This document shows, one piece after another, positions 1 through 11,210 of a DNA stretch of 64,000 nucleotides. The stretch is taken from contig CM049322.1 in the NCBI GenBank assembly GCA_026874595.1, forward strand, positions 9,068,400 to 9,132,399, written 5' to 3'. Position 1 is the first letter of the stretch. The number at the start of each line of letters is the position of its first letter. The notes below the pieces were generated by a model that was not told where the DNA came from, ran no database searches, and saw nothing but the letters and a program-made list of their open reading frames with translations. The stretch is from Sipunculus nudus. Lineage: Eukaryota; Annelida; Sipuncula; Golfingiida; Sipunculidae. The translations under genes were made by a program, and so were the position numbers.

Positions 1-772
1 TGCTTTTGTCACTACAAAGTTATAAGACTATCGACATGCTTTACTTCTTGGGTTTCCGTCTTCATTGATCCAGAGGCTTCAGCGAGTTCAGAACGGTGCA
101 GCCCGTATACTAAATGGATGTGACAAGTATGATCACAATACACCTGTGTTGCGTAAGCGGCACTGGCGCCCTGTGGGTCAGCGCATTAAATATAAGGTGG
201 TCATACAACTTTTCAAGACCAAACATCGCATAGCCCCGGTCTACCTACAAGACTCTAATTCATGCCTACCAGGTAGATTCCTCAGAACGGCTGACCAGGA
301 CTTACTTTTTGTCCCACGTAATAAGTCTTCTATGGTTGATCAAAGAGTATTTTGTGTGGCAGGTCCCACTTCGTGGAATTTCATTTCCTTTGGAATTACG
401 AAAATCTGAGAACATACTTATAAGACATACTTATTGTATGCAATATTTTTATTTTGATATATAATATATTTGATTTTGCAGATTGTGCTGTTTTCTTTTT
501 ACTTCAATACCGTAATTTTAACTACATTTGATGGGTTTAATGTCTTTTGTTGGTTTAATGTCAAATCATAATACATACTGGATTATGTGCATTTCCAATC
601 TAGACTTATTGATATTTAAATTTTAGTCTGCATGTTTATTTGATGAATATTATTTTTTTCATAGTAATTTTTTATGCAATTGCTTGCTTGTAATAGCGTT
701 TTAGAGCACAACACCGTGGAGAAGGCTTTATAAAATAAAATAATATTATTATATTATTATTAATATTATTAG
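1..772 (+). mobile_element. 3' end of a CR1/Jockey-type non-LTR retrotransposon (LINE), 5' part outside window
   Basis: The window opens inside the C-terminal part of a LINE reverse-transcriptase protein. Its stop codon is followed by about 360 bp of AT-rich 3' UTR, which ends in an ATT-rich simple repeat at about 738-772. CR1/L2/Jockey LINEs commonly end in short simple repeats. The upstream portion (1-60) reads in a different frame from the main ORF, so at least one frameshift is present and the copy is dead. The exact clade is not resolved. Confidence 0.65.
65..409 (+). pseudogene. C-terminal fragment of LINE reverse transcriptase ORF2
   Basis: This 114-codon frame reads as the region downstream of the reverse-transcriptase catalytic core in CR1/Jockey-type LINEs. 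It starts with IQRLQRVQNGAARIL, the family's conserved 'LQRVQNRAAR' block. An HWRPV(GQ)RIKYK block follows, corresponding to 'LHWLPVxxRIxFK', and then an APVYLQD block. It ends with a QRVFCVAGPTSWN block, corresponding to 'RxFxxAxPxxWN'. The first codon is not a biological start, since the true protein began far upstream. The sequence just before it is frameshifted relative to the family, so this is a relic. No catalytic YxDD lies inside the window. Confidence 0.7.
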
Positions 773-1350
773 GGAAAAATAATATGATTTCCTTTCCATT
801 ATTTATTTTATTTAATTCCATTCAAACATTAAAAGGGACACTATATAAATGAGAGAAAATCAGGAATATAAAAGGGTGTAATTAAATATATAATCAAAGC
901 CTTTGACTGCATCCCTGCTGATGACCCAGTTTTAACATGTTTTACAGTTATATTCGCCATCTGTTTTTCTGAATAACTAAAATTTGTTCCATCATTTTAT
1001 CCACCTGCTTTTTTTTAAAAAAAATTCTCAAATGTTTATTTTTTTCAAATATTTCATTCTAAAATGCATATTGAAGTTATGATTTAGCAGGCAAATTCAG
1101 AATTTTTAAGTGTGTCTCCAGTTTACTGCCCCTTTACCTAAATATTGTGTAAAGTAGTTTTTTTTGTCTTATACCCAATATTTTTATTTTCTCCATCAGA
1201 ATGTTTCTTATATAAATTTTACTATAAAAATTAGGTACACACGAATTGAATTGAAAGGATTGAAAGGATTAAAACGAAAGCCTGCTAGGCAAACACTCAA
1301 TTGTAGTGAATAATACAAAAAACATGTCATGAGTGCATGTGAACTCATAA
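773..1350. other. AT-rich intergenic DNA, nothing recognised
   Basis: This stretch has homopolymer A/T runs and no ORF with family resemblance or splice context. A short direct repeat, attgaaagg twice, lies at about 1252-1270. Minus-strand open stretches around 1208-1640 show no family features. Confidence 0.5.
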
Positions 1351-1354
1351 ACCC

Positions 1355-1475
1355 CAACCATAGTGAATGTACGGGCAACAGTTCCGAGCTGTAGCGAACG
1401 AACGAGTAATGTACAGGTAACAAGCCCGAGTTGTAGGTAACGTAGGGGTAATGTACACGAGTCGTAGTGAATGAT
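1355..1475. repeat. Imperfect short tandem repeat (~35-45 bp period)
   Basis: Three diverged copies of a motif follow one another. Each carries a GTAG(T/C)GAA-like or GTAGGTAA-like stretch, then TAATGTAC or GAATGTAC, and ends in CGAG. The spacing is irregular. The sequence is unrelated to the 45-bp array further right. Confidence 0.4.
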
Positions 1476-1479
1476 TATT

Positions 1480-2570
1480 GTCACGAACATCTTTGTGCTT
1501 TGTCGCACCTGTATAACCGCGAAGTTTCAAATTGTGCATGATCACATGACTCCAGCGTGAGGTAATAAACCATACGTACTTTAAAATAGGGTGTTGCTCA
1601 CCATGTTTAGATATAGTTAGCCTTAGACTCTCATGTGTCATTCCTATAACCTGGTCAGAAGGTATGTACGACTTTGTTTTAAATAGTAAATATGAATATC
1701 GAAATACTGCTACAATGTTTAGAGATAACCCTTAAATGATTGTAACACGTATTTAATAACACCTAAATAAATAAAATATGGGTTGTTAAAAGAATATACA
1801 TTACTTGTATAAGCAAAAGCCAAATATGGTGATGACTTTTAGGGTCAGTGTCTGTCATAAACCACAGATATATTGTATATGTTGTTATAATCGTTCATGA
1901 TAAGTTTTTTTACGATATGCTCATTATATATTATTGGAACTACGTATATCGATGAACCAGTGTACAGCTTATACAATATGTTGGATATATCGGTACATCA
2001 CTAGCAGGTACGATAAAATATTTGTCTACAGGTGTTTCTACCCTTAATGTTGTCGGTCACTGATTCATTGTTTAGGGACGTCTGACGTCTAGACTAACGA
2101 TGGTTGGGTCAGTTACAACTACCAATACTCGCATGAAGTGCCGTCACTAGATTCATGTGCAACTACTCGCATAAAGGAACAATATCAACCTCAGGACTAT
2201 AACAAGGATATCTGGATACAGTACAAACAAGACTATATATAATATTTGGTGCATCTTTTTCACGTATATATGGTCATTATGAAATATATGTACATATTGT
2301 ATCATTACTATTGTTAATTTTTTAAGTTCAGCCAGTTGTTATTATTCATTTACCCATGACACAATGTCATACATATGAAATACAGAAAACAGCGTTTCCA
2401 ATAAAAATATGAGGTTCATTAAAATCTCTAGGTGTCAATGAAAATTCTGTTGGACCTGACATTCCTTTAGAAAATGTTACCCAGGTCTCGCCGTGGCGAC
2501 CCAGGTATAATATTAACATACCTATTTGATAGTTATTGATCTGTCCTTTGTGATTCATAACTTTCTGAAT
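1480..2570. other. Intergenic DNA, nothing recognised
   Basis: No coding stretch with recognisable motifs, no RNA gene and no clear repeat structure was seen. The open frame at 2367-2588 (minus) is short and has no family features. Confidence 0.5.
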
Positions 2571-2578
2571 GTCTGCCA

Positions 2579-2800
2579 GAGACGTCACCTATAAAAACCT
2601 GATCTCTTCATTTATCTGCTTCATTTACGTGTTTACTGCTTCAGTTACGCTCATAATTTATACAGCCTAGTCAATAGGAGTTTACACACTTTGAAGGATA
2701 CAAGTCTCTAGCCAACCGGGTTATTATATTCTACAGTAAGCTTCACTTCCATCTGTGTATCACGACAGACAAAATATACCTCCCCAAAAAATGTAAGCGG
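2579..2800. repeat. Dispersed repeat family, diverged copy 1
   Basis: This shares the same ordered landmarks with copies at 4626-5185, 9045-9639 and 13141-13250. These are a 'gacgtcacctataaaaacctg'-like start, a 'cttcattt..ctgcttca' stretch, 'gtcaataggagtt', 'ttccatctgtgt..cgacagacaaaatatacc' and a downstream C-rich end. It is partial and diverged. No coding capacity was seen. Confidence 0.55.
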
Positions 2801-2944
2801 CCGAAATAAGTAATTTTGTTCGTACAAACGATCAAATTAAATTTACATTAACACATTAACACAAGTTTTTTTATCCAGCCACTTTATTACAAAAAAGTTT
2901 CTGACCACTTGCTTAGAGCGGGTGGCACTCTTGAGATGATGCAG

Positions 2945-3840
2945 CATAATAGTGTCTAGGTATTAAAATCACACCCCGACAAATAGAAAACATCTGTCCC
3001 ATATTCGAGGGCTACAATTTGAAAATAACAATCGAAGCAAACAAGAATATCGTCAATTTTCTTGACGTCATAATTAAACCCCACGACTTGAAAAAAAACC
3101 CACCTTACAACAGCCTCAACAATGCACCACAAAATGTACATCACAAATCCATACACCGGCCGAGATTGATATAGAATATTCCCTTATCCATTAACAAGAG
3201 AGTAAGTGAAATATCATGCGATGAAGAAACTTTCAACAAAGCAACACCTTCATGTTAAAAGCTCTCCGAAAAAGTGGTTATAAATACCAACTTAAGTTCA
3301 CAGCAAAAGCAGACAAACAAACCCGTCAAACCAGACTAAAAGACAACGAAAGATCATATAAATCAACCCACCATACAGAAATGTCGTCACAAACTTGGGC
3401 CAAATTACTTGACGAAGAATTCCCCACAAACCGTGTACTACACAAGCTGTTTAACCGGAACAAAGGTAAAATCAGGTACAGCTATAGCAGAAGATCGATG
3501 GGAACAACAAATCTATAACCTCCAAGAAAAGCAAAACAGCGATGGTTAAATAATGCAACTATAGAATCTCGCAGATTGCCCTGTACCCAGAAAATGCCTA
3601 ACAGATTAAGCGGTACACCAACCGACAGTTACAAATGAAGACAACAAAGCAGACAGACATACGTAGGCTCAACATAAAACAACTTCAAAACTATATTTAA
3701 TAGCCACAAAATCTCATTTAGAAAAGCAGCCAGTGACTCGGCGACATTACCAGAAGCCGCCCTCAACAAAGATAAGGGACACTATAACAGAGAACCTACC
3801 ACAAACAAAAGCCGGCATTAACAGCAACTGACTACATAAT
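2945..3840 (+). mobile_element. Decayed Penelope-like retroelement (reverse transcriptase tail plus GIY-YIG endonuclease)
   Basis: Read on the plus strand across several frameshifts, this stretch follows the C-terminal half of Penelope-like retroelement proteins. A 'NFLDV' block (about 3055-3069) is followed by INKRVSEISCDEETF (about 3190-3235), then SGYKYQLKF, an LHKLFNRN block with KIRYSY (about 3440-3490), and a degenerate cysteine region with DCPV..KCLT (about 3573-3605). A TYVG remnant at about 3660, followed by FKTIFNSHKISFRK, matches the start of a GIY-YIG nuclease domain. Stops and frame changes make it inactive. These blocks are known from cnidarian and invertebrate Penelope-like elements. 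The exact subfamily is not resolved. Confidence 0.65.
3252..3518 (+). pseudogene. Fragment of Penelope-like protein between RT and GIY-YIG domain
   Basis: The longest uninterrupted frame of the decayed element, 88 codons. It carries the ALRKSGYKY block at its N-terminus, a lysine/arginine-rich linker, and the LDEEFPTN..LHKLFNRN..GKIRYSY block that precedes the cysteine-rich and GIY-YIG part in this family. The preceding RT tail is in another frame, and the following nuclease portion needs further frame shifts, so no functional protein can be made. The initial Met is fortuitous. Confidence 0.6.
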
Positions 3841-3878
3841 CTGAAGAGTGCCACGTGTTCTGGACATGTGGTACGAAA
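3841..3878 (+). other. Hairpin with hammerhead-like core (CUGAAGA - 11-bp stem - GAAA)
   Basis: CTGAAGA at 3841-3847 is followed by an 11-bp inverted repeat (3848-3858 with 3864-3874, G-U pairs allowed, 5-nt loop) and then GAAA at 3875-3878. This is the CUGANGA / stem II / GAAA order of a hammerhead ribozyme. It lies directly downstream of the Penelope-like nuclease remnant, and Penelope-like elements are known to carry hammerhead motifs in their terminal repeats. I could not find a convincing stem III followed by the UH cleavage site, so activity is not claimed. Confidence 0.4.
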
Positions 3879-3999
3879 ATAATTAGTTAAAGAATTCCTA
3901 AAAAACTTAGTTTACTTCATTCTACATATAACATAGAAATGATCTGGCCAGCCATTGAGCACCCTGCCATCAGTTTTTGCCAAAATGATGACTATGTAC

Positions 4000-4002
<3 letters not shown>

Positions 4003-4040
<38 letters not shown>
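4003..4040. repeat. (TA)n microsatellite
   Basis: About 19 uninterrupted TA dinucleotides. Confidence 0.95.
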
Positions 4041-4043
<3 letters not shown>

Positions 4044-4300
4044 CTTAAATTTGTTAGTATTTACAGCTTTACTCTATATTTATATATAATATATATTTAT
4101 TCTGCTTATGCTTATATACATTTTACGTAAGGTGTGCTCATAATTTTAATATCTGAGTCTTTGAACCATAAAATGTTTCACAGTTGAAATACAAACGTCT
4201 ATTACGCTGGTATAAATAAGACCTGTATATTATTTCGTATGATTCACTACAACTGTACAGCTGACTATAGTAAACTAACTATAAAGAAAGAAGGACACAA

Positions 4301-4420
4301 TCTACATCATCTGAAGTTAGCCACACGCTCTGAGCATGTGGTACAACAATATTCATTAATAACATGGCTGAAAAAAATCTTAGTTCATCCTACAATACAT
4401 AACATAATGTATAAACATAT
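4301..4420 (+). repeat. Second, diverged copy of the 3826-3940 segment
   Basis: This segment matches 3826-3940 in order: ctacat.atctgaag, gccac, a central variable loop, catgtggtac, then A-rich sequence, ..ttagtt..ttcatyctaca and a tail of ..ataacata. The hairpin around the central loop can still form (GCCACA with TGTGGT, plus an inner GCT/AGC), although the loop sequence differs from copy 1. The core is damaged: CTGAAGT instead of CTGANGA and AACA instead of GAAA. It is probably a second terminal repeat of the same element family. Confidence 0.5.
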
Positions 4421-4625
4421 TCAAAAAGTAAATAGACACAGAAGCAGATACCTTTTAGCTCCCTTGGTTTTTTCCACTGTCTATTTGTTCATTTGTTCTT
4501 GTATTTGTTAAATAAATTTAAGAATTCGATAGAAAGGTAATTGAAGTTTTGAAAGGCGTATATTTTAAGCAACTGGCGTATATTGTATTATCACATATTG
4601 CAGAAAAGTGAAAAAAAAATAGGTG

Positions 4626-5185
4626 GAGCAGGGTATTAGATTCACTCACTCCAGATGACTAAATATCGTTTTAGCAGTCACTTTCTCTCGGATCTCCCGT
4701 CCGTCCTTCTTTTATCAGGATACTAAATCGTTTATTTTAGTATCATTACCGCATTCTAGTAATATAATATTATTAGGTCCAAATAATGGGTGAGGAGTTT
4801 TTTGTCTTATTATGATCTTCCTGTGGGATATCTCGCCTCTTTTAGTAAACGTGTCAGGGACGCGGGTGCTTGTACACGAATGCATGAATACAGGCACAGA
4901 GAGAGAACTCACACTACCAGAGACGTCAGCTTTAAAAACCTGTTCAATTCATTTCTCTGCTTCACTCACGTATATATGTGTCAACACAGAACATTGCGCT
5001 CATCATTGTTCACAGCCCTGTTGTGTCAACCTATAACACCGCGCTCAACATTACTTATACACTCCAGTGAACAGGGTTTCATATGCATTGAAGGATACAA
5101 CTCTCTGGGTAACCGGGTCATTATATTTGGCAATAACACTCTCTTCAATTTTTGTGTAAAAAGACAAAATATACCCCCTAAAATG
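4626..5185. repeat. Dispersed repeat family, copy 2 (long)
   Basis: This aligns by eye with 9045-9620. Shared ordered blocks include 'actcact', 'tctcccgtc(c)gtc.ttccttcttttat', 'ttagtatcatta', 'tctcg.ctc.tt.agtaaa.(c)tgtca', 'taaaaac.tgt/g', 'ctgcttca', 'ctcatcattg/ctt.ttcac' and 'gacaaaatatacc'. The two copies are strongly diverged by indels. Open frames inside (e.g. 4790-5194) have no family features and fall across repeat boundaries. Confidence 0.6.
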
Positions 5186-5189
5186 TACG

Positions 5190-6640
5190 TCTAAATAGGT
5201 TTATTATCAGAATACATTACGTACATCTATATGCCAAAAACACACAGTTATACCTGAGGCCAGATAAAGCTTGATTGAAAAATATGTGGCTGTTGTGACG
5301 TGTTGGAAGACAAATAAATATCTTTAGCTTAATTATGACATGACTGCATTCCTTATAACAGGGAGCAATAACCAGCTGTCCTGCAGCCCAACTATGAATA
5401 TCAGGGAAGCCGGCATAATTGAATACACTCAGACCGCCTAGATTCATCCACATTGCCAGGTTACTGATGCCAGAATATGTACAAATACCGTACCTGCGCA
5501 TAAAGAACTTAGTTTTGACGAATTTATCCTTAGGGGTGTCACTATATATTTCTATTTACTGACTGTACACATATAAATAGTGAATACAAAAAGCATAAAA
5601 AATCAATAAACAAGCATTGACATGAAAAAATAATAAATTAATTAAATCACAACATATATATACAACATGTTACATCACCTTTAATTCTATTTTAACAGAC
5701 ATTTGTCTTCTAGTATTGTCTATACTGATAGAATTACGTCCAAATATGAGTGGTATTGATTCAGTAAATGATGTATATAATGTACAACATTTAAAGCAAG
5801 CATTCATATATATATATATATACATAGAGGATAACTATGTTGGTCTGTTTTATGGAAACATCCAGGGCTATAAAAATTAAGAGTAGCTTTCTACAGATAA
5901 TATTTTACAATCTAAACCCAAAAAATCCGTATTTTGTCAATATTCCTTGGGATAAAGCTACCTGTTTTTTAAAAGAATGGTATGTTTTAATAAAGTTGAT
6001 GAAACCTCTTAAATGTAACGGCTGTTGTTGACATTTTGACATGTATATATAATAATTAATTAACAGGAAAAGTTTGTCTGGTAACTGACCCGTACTGAGG
6101 GTAAGAAGTATGTGGGAATACTCGTTGTATATCAAACTTCTGCAACCATCGAAAGATTGTTTTACAAAGCTGCAATAATAGACAATTTCTTTATCAAATA
6201 TTGTCGGTATTTTATACCATTTATTTTCAGGTGTGAATTTATCCACAGAGATTGAGAGATAAAGTGATTTGTTGTTTCTTGAATAAAAAAAAATGTACTT
6301 GTATCATTAATATAAAACTTACTTCCAGAGCAAAGGAATATTGTTATACAAACAGAGTTGATGAAGGTCCTCATTATATCTAAATATTACATTATATCTA
6401 AATATGCATTCAGTTAAATTACTAAAATGGTAAGTGACCAACTGTCTCCATCCTTACTTCAAAGTTGATTTCAGTAATCTATAAATCCAATTAATTTTAG
6501 TTGCTTGTATTTTTGACCAGATATAAATCATGTCTAGGCCACCAATACTCGTCTATGCTATCACAGTGAGTCTTATTATTTTGTCTATTTTGTATATATA
6601 TGAATCTGTAAATTTATTTCAAATGATACAGGTGGCCTCG
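5190..6640. other. AT-rich DNA, nothing recognised
   Basis: No recognisable coding region. A short (AT)n run lies at about 5809-5822. Short open frames on both strands (5217-5501, 5837-6031, 5905-6246) overlap each other antisense and show no domain, signal peptide or splice context. Confidence 0.5.
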
Positions 6641-7860
6641 GAGGACTGAGCGTTAGTATTATATTACGAAATCAATTGTTTTTACAACCATGATTATATC
6701 AAGCGGTGTGAAATCTTTTGTGGACCAAATATTAATCATTTTTATTTATTTTGTTCTAGTAATGGCTTAATATTCGGTTCATAGAGGTTTTGAAGTGTGC
6801 TGTTAATCCTCATGCCTAAAATTGTAATTGGTCCAACTGTTCATTTTAGGTCTAAATTGGATATTTCATCGTTATCATACTCACGACCACATATTGGCAT
6901 TATTGCCGTTTTCTTTATGTTCATTCTAATCCACTATCAGTTTGACATCTTTTAAACTGATTAATGGTTTCTTTTACAACCACATGTCGACCACTAATAA
7001 ATAATGGGTTATCATCAGCATATATAGAAATAACATGCTTCATTTTGTCAGTCCTTATATCCTTAATATTATTATTTTCCCTAATCCTTGCAGCCAGTAA
7101 TTCTACATAATTGATAAATAAATGAGGTGAAAGAGGGCACCTTGGGTAACTCCTTTACTCATTGGGAAAAATGGAGGTTCATCTATAATTAATTACACAT
7201 GATGATATATCTTTGTAAAATTTTTTAATCAATTTACAGAAATTGTCTCAAAAATTGTAATGTTTCACTGATTTCTGAAATAAATGACCATTTTGAAAGT
7301 GTATCAAAGTGTATCATTATTATTATTAAATTGCACTCAATTTTGTTTTGTATGAGTGTTTTTTTAAATTATAGGTTCTACTAATGCTTACACCTATGTA
7401 TCTATTAAAAACAGTTTTATCTTGATGAATAAGGTTTTGATAAACTCTCTGCATTATACAAGCCATACATTAAGTCAGTAATTTATAATCAGTATTTAAC
7501 AAGGATATTGGTCTCCAGTTCTTCAGGAAGTTTAATCTTAAAACTTTATTTGGTATTTATGTAATGATTTCCTCTCGTTCTGAAACATTAAAACACCCCT
7601 TCTTGAAAGAAAATTTATTAGCAGCCATCAAATCTGCTTTAAATTCTTTAAAAAATATTTATAAAATTCAACTATCAAATCATCAGATCTTTGAGTTCTA
7701 CAATTGATCCATGTTCTCAAAATTTCAAATAAATCTTTGTCCGACAATTCCTTTTTCAAAAATAGTGTTTCCTCCTCTGACAGAACACTGGTATTGATTG
7801 GCTGAATGAAGAACTCACCAGACTGGTCCTCATTTGGTATTAACTAAGATAAGGTGTATA
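6640..7860 (-). mobile_element. Decayed L1/Tx1-like LINE, reverse-transcriptase core
   Basis: On the minus strand, with frameshifts, this reads through a LINE ORF2 reverse transcriptase. An 'LSDKDLFEIL..' block (about 7740) is followed by a 'DDLIVEFYKYF' block and KNWRPISLLNTDYKLL (about 7480-7530). A 'SKGVTQG' block lies at about 7150, and the catalytic YADD is encoded at 7011-7022, followed by NPLFISGR. A downstream 'MNIKKTAIMP' segment and a GPITILGMRI block (about 6790-6840) complete the order. There is no intact frame longer than about 60 codons, so the copy is dead. It is a different, more degraded copy than the LINE at 9640-13140. Confidence 0.75.
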
Positions 7861-7869
7861 ATGTTCTAT

Positions 7870-9040
7870 AATAATTTTCTATTTTTTTTTCAAAATGGCT
7901 TCAGATCTTGTTATGTTCTTATTATTGACTTTTAGTATAGTCATTTTTTATTATACAATCTTTATGTTTATGTACATATAGAAATGCTATGTCCCAAAGC
8001 TATATACGTTGACATTGGTGAACTACTTTGGCATGGATGTCTATTATAATACGGTACAACCTAAATGTCATACTGAATACAATCATTGCAGTTACGAGAC
8101 GATAATACCTCCATCTGTAAACATAAAACAAAGTAGCATTAAATGTTGAAATAAAATGATAAAGGTGAAGAAAAAACGCCAGCACGTTCGAGATGCATTA
8201 CCAGTTTGTAACCCGTTCATAATTGCCATGCTGATGTAATTATTGTAATTAAGGGATAGTCTGGCTTGAAGGAATTGGATTAAGTTTGATGTTAAACTTT
8301 ACTTTTTAGATATTTTCAGGTAGGATAGTTTTTCATTTCTCTGTTTATATATTGTGTTTATTTACAGACATCGTCCTTGACTATGTACTCTAGGTGACTG
8401 CTCGAGTCCTGTGTGGGTTGTGTTGCTTACATTACCATCTATTGGTACCATCTATTGGTTTGAATAATAATGGAACAACAGCCCTTTTGGTGCTGTATAA
8501 CGTTTGATGTGGTATAAATCCCAGCAAAAATAGTTAGACATGAGTAAATGGACCAGATTACAATACAAGACTTCAAACCATAATAGACAATCGTAGCGAA
8601 TAAATACAAAATAAGATACATGTGTTATTTAACCAAACGTAATAAATAAAAACTACAGCAATCAGAGGTTTCGTTAAAAAAAATAAAGGGTTTATTAAAT
8701 CCTCTACGGGTCGGAAAGTTCCATAGTCCTGATATTAAGACATATTGAAATATATTAAACTGTCATCCGCTACTCAAATATTCTTTTATATTTTATATTA
8801 TTTTATTTCTTGTATTTTAAGATAAGTTTCATATTTAATAAGAGCATGAATTTAAATCTAAAAGTAACGGAAAATTATCCCTCAAGAAACGTGTAGACTC
8901 AATCCGTTTACAATTTTTACAGTGTTGTCGTTTAGCCGATTGAACCTAATTGCAAGAATATATAAGCAAATATATCTGAAAGACATGTAGAATAAACACG
9001 TTGCGTCACGTGAATTGTTAGATTTGTAAACAAATATCAA
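7870..9040. other. AT-rich DNA, nothing recognised
   Basis: No gene or element was recognised. A small direct repeat, taccatctattgg twice, lies at about 8434-8460. Minus-strand open frames at 8000-8185 and 8439-8621 are short and hydrophobic by composition, without supporting context. Confidence 0.5.
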
Positions 9041-9044
9041 TAGA

Positions 9045-9639
9045 GAGATACTCACTTGAGGGGACTGATACTCTCCCGTCTTCCGTCATTCCTTCTTTTA
9101 AAATGTATTTATCGTATTTGATAGTATTATAACGGTATTCTATGAATGAACTGTAAGTAAATCAAAAATTAATTGAGCGTAGGCGGCGGTTAATATTTCT
9201 TTAATGTTATGATTCTCTGGTGATGTATCTCGACTCGTTCAGTAAATCTGTCATGAACGTGGATCATGAACAAAGGCAGAAAGAGTGAAATCACAGTCCA
9301 TGAGGACTCAGCCATAAAAAAAAACGTGAACAATTAATTTTCCTGCTGCATAAACTTGTATTGTCAAGAAAGATCATTCCTCTAATCATTCTTTATTCAC
9401 CACAGTCAACAGGAGTTCCATCTGTTCCTCGACAGACAAGGTATACTTTCTCAGAGATATAAAAACGTGACCAGTTCATTTTCCTGCTTCATACACTTGT
9501 AATGTTAACATAGATCATACCGTTCATCATTCTTTATTCACCACAGTCAATAGGAGTTCCATCTGTTCCTCGACAGACAAGGTATACTTTCTCAGATATA
9601 TAAAAACGTGATCAATTAATTTCCCTGTTTCATACACTT
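9045..9639. repeat. Dispersed repeat family, copy 3, with ~140-bp tandem sub-units
   Basis: The left part matches 4626-4900. The right part is a tandem array: unit 1 about 9313-9459, unit 2 about 9460-9598, and unit 3 from 9599, interrupted at 9639 by the LINE and resumed at 13141. Each unit begins ATAAAAACGTGA, contains TTCACCACAGTCAA(C/T)AGGAG and CTCGACAGACAAGGTATAC, and ends CTTTCTCAGA. Units 1 and 2 are clearly more similar to each other than to copy 2 at 4.6 kb. Confidence 0.75.
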
Positions 9640-9842
9640 AGATATGATGCACCTACCATTAAAAAAGTTCGTGCTAAGAAATGAAACTTAGATAAAAATG
9701 AATCCAACAAATGGAGAAAATAAGTCTTGAATCATTTTAAACTTGGCGAGTTTACATTTTAAAAAATAAAATTCATATAATCCATATCACAATTTAAAAA
9801 TAATCATATAAAAAGTATAAAGTTTTACTTTTTTAACTCAAT

Positions 9843-10860
9843 TTATATTAATATATACGTTTGATCTAATTTAGTATACTCTCTACCATCTACTCGTACG
9901 TATCTAAAAACAGAAGTTAAAATTGTTAACGTCCATTTTATGTGGGTAAACATTTTTGTAAAATATGAGCTAAACCAAGCCAAGGTTTCATTTTTATATG
10001 CTATACACCCTTCTATATCTATAACCTGCTTCATGCTTCATATACAACAGTGCTGCTCTTAATCTTGGTTTAAACTGTCTGCATCGACAGAAGTATACAT
10101 ATCTTTTAAACCATAATACAATACTTCCCAGTTTACCTTTATGCTTTCCTAAAAGTATATTGACGAATCCAATCATTTAATTCCCTCCATATATTTTTAG
10201 AGTAAATACATGTCCAGAATAAATGTGTGTGTGTGTTTCTCTTTCAGCTTTACAAAAGGTACATCTTGCATCATTATTAATTTTCATATAAACAAGCTGT
10301 GTATTTAAAATAAGAGTTCTACTTAATATCTTATATTGAAACATTTGCAATTTCACTGAATTTGTAACCTTTCTAAAATCAGTGTAAGCTTGTTATACTA
10401 TATCAGAGTTATCGATACTTAAGTCCTTACACCACTTTATTATTGGTTTTTCTGGGATTAAATATACTTTTGTTATCAGCTGACAGTACACTTGCTTTGT
10501 GACTATCTTCATGCTTAACAACCCATCTATATTAGGTTGTGATGCACTGTCCCTATCATTGTTTTTTGTTCTAAAAAATGGCGTCTATTAACCCTTGGTA
10601 AATCAGGAAGTTAATTTTTATGTTTTTTCTTTATACTTAAATCTTCATATTTTAAAAACTTTAAATTGCCATTTTCATAATACACTATGTCCTTTATAAT
10701 GCCTGCAGAATATATATATTTTTTAAATACTACTCTGTTTTCAATTTTTATGGAGTTGTACCACAAAAATTGGCCTAATATTTCCTCTCTGTCTGTTTGT
10801 TTAAAATAGTTGAAGTTACACCATTCTATAGGCACGTCCTTCCAGAACGGATCATTCACA
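9843..10860 (-). pseudogene. C-terminal region of the LINE ORF2 protein
   Basis: Minus-strand frames at 10611-10859 and 9994-10176 (continuing in another frame to about 9843) read as the downstream part of an L1/Tx1-like ORF2. They include a WKDVPIEWCNFNYF block, a GQFLWYNS..I block and, nearer the 3' end, a GKHKGKLGSIVLWFKRY..RCRQFKPRL block. Several stops separate the pieces. The portion before it is interrupted by the 260-bp insertion at 10951-11210. Confidence 0.6.
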
Positions 10861-10937
10861 TAAATGCAAATTTCTAAGTCTGTGTTTCAAATTGTATTTA
10901 AATATGTTGGTCTTTAATGGGAACATGTTAAGTATAT

Positions 10938-10950
10938 ATCCTTTCCATGT
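10938..10950. repeat. Target-site duplication, left copy
   Basis: ATCCTTTCCATGT, repeated exactly at 11211-11223 on the other side of the insertion. Confidence 0.8.
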
Positions 10951-11210
10951 TGTAAAGTTTTGAAATGCCGTGCTAGTCTGTTACTTACAAAAAGTAATGT
11001 AAATGGTTGACACCTTAAGAAAAAGAGTACCTGTGTTGAGGTTCTTGTACACAAGCTGCTGCCAACATAGCTGTTGCCATAATCCTCGTCAACTGAACCA
11101 TACTGGGGACAGCTACCTAAAGAACAGCTCCATTTACACCTGAGGAAGGGGGCCGAGCACCCGAAAGCTTGTGTACAAGAACCTACACAGAGGTGTCAAC
11201 CATTTACATG
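10951..11210. mobile_element. ~260-bp non-autonomous insertion with inverted-repeat arms, nested in the LINE
   Basis: It is bounded by a perfect 13-bp direct repeat and interrupts LINE ORF2 homology that resumes on both sides. Inside lie a perfect 18-bp inverted repeat (10997-11014 with 11192-11209) and a second inverted pair (11031-11057 with 11166-11190, 2-nt gap). On the plus strand CTGAGGA (11140-11146), a GGG..CCC hairpin (11148-11162) and GAAA (11163-11166) repeat the CUGANGA/stem/GAAA order of the hairpin at 3841. No coding capacity. A 13-bp duplication favours a retrotransposed origin over a cut-and-paste MITE. Confidence 0.75.

Noticed and set aside
4790-5194. 134-codon plus-strand ORF as a gene
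   Set aside because: It lies entirely inside a diverged copy of a dispersed repeat and overlaps other open frames. No domain features.
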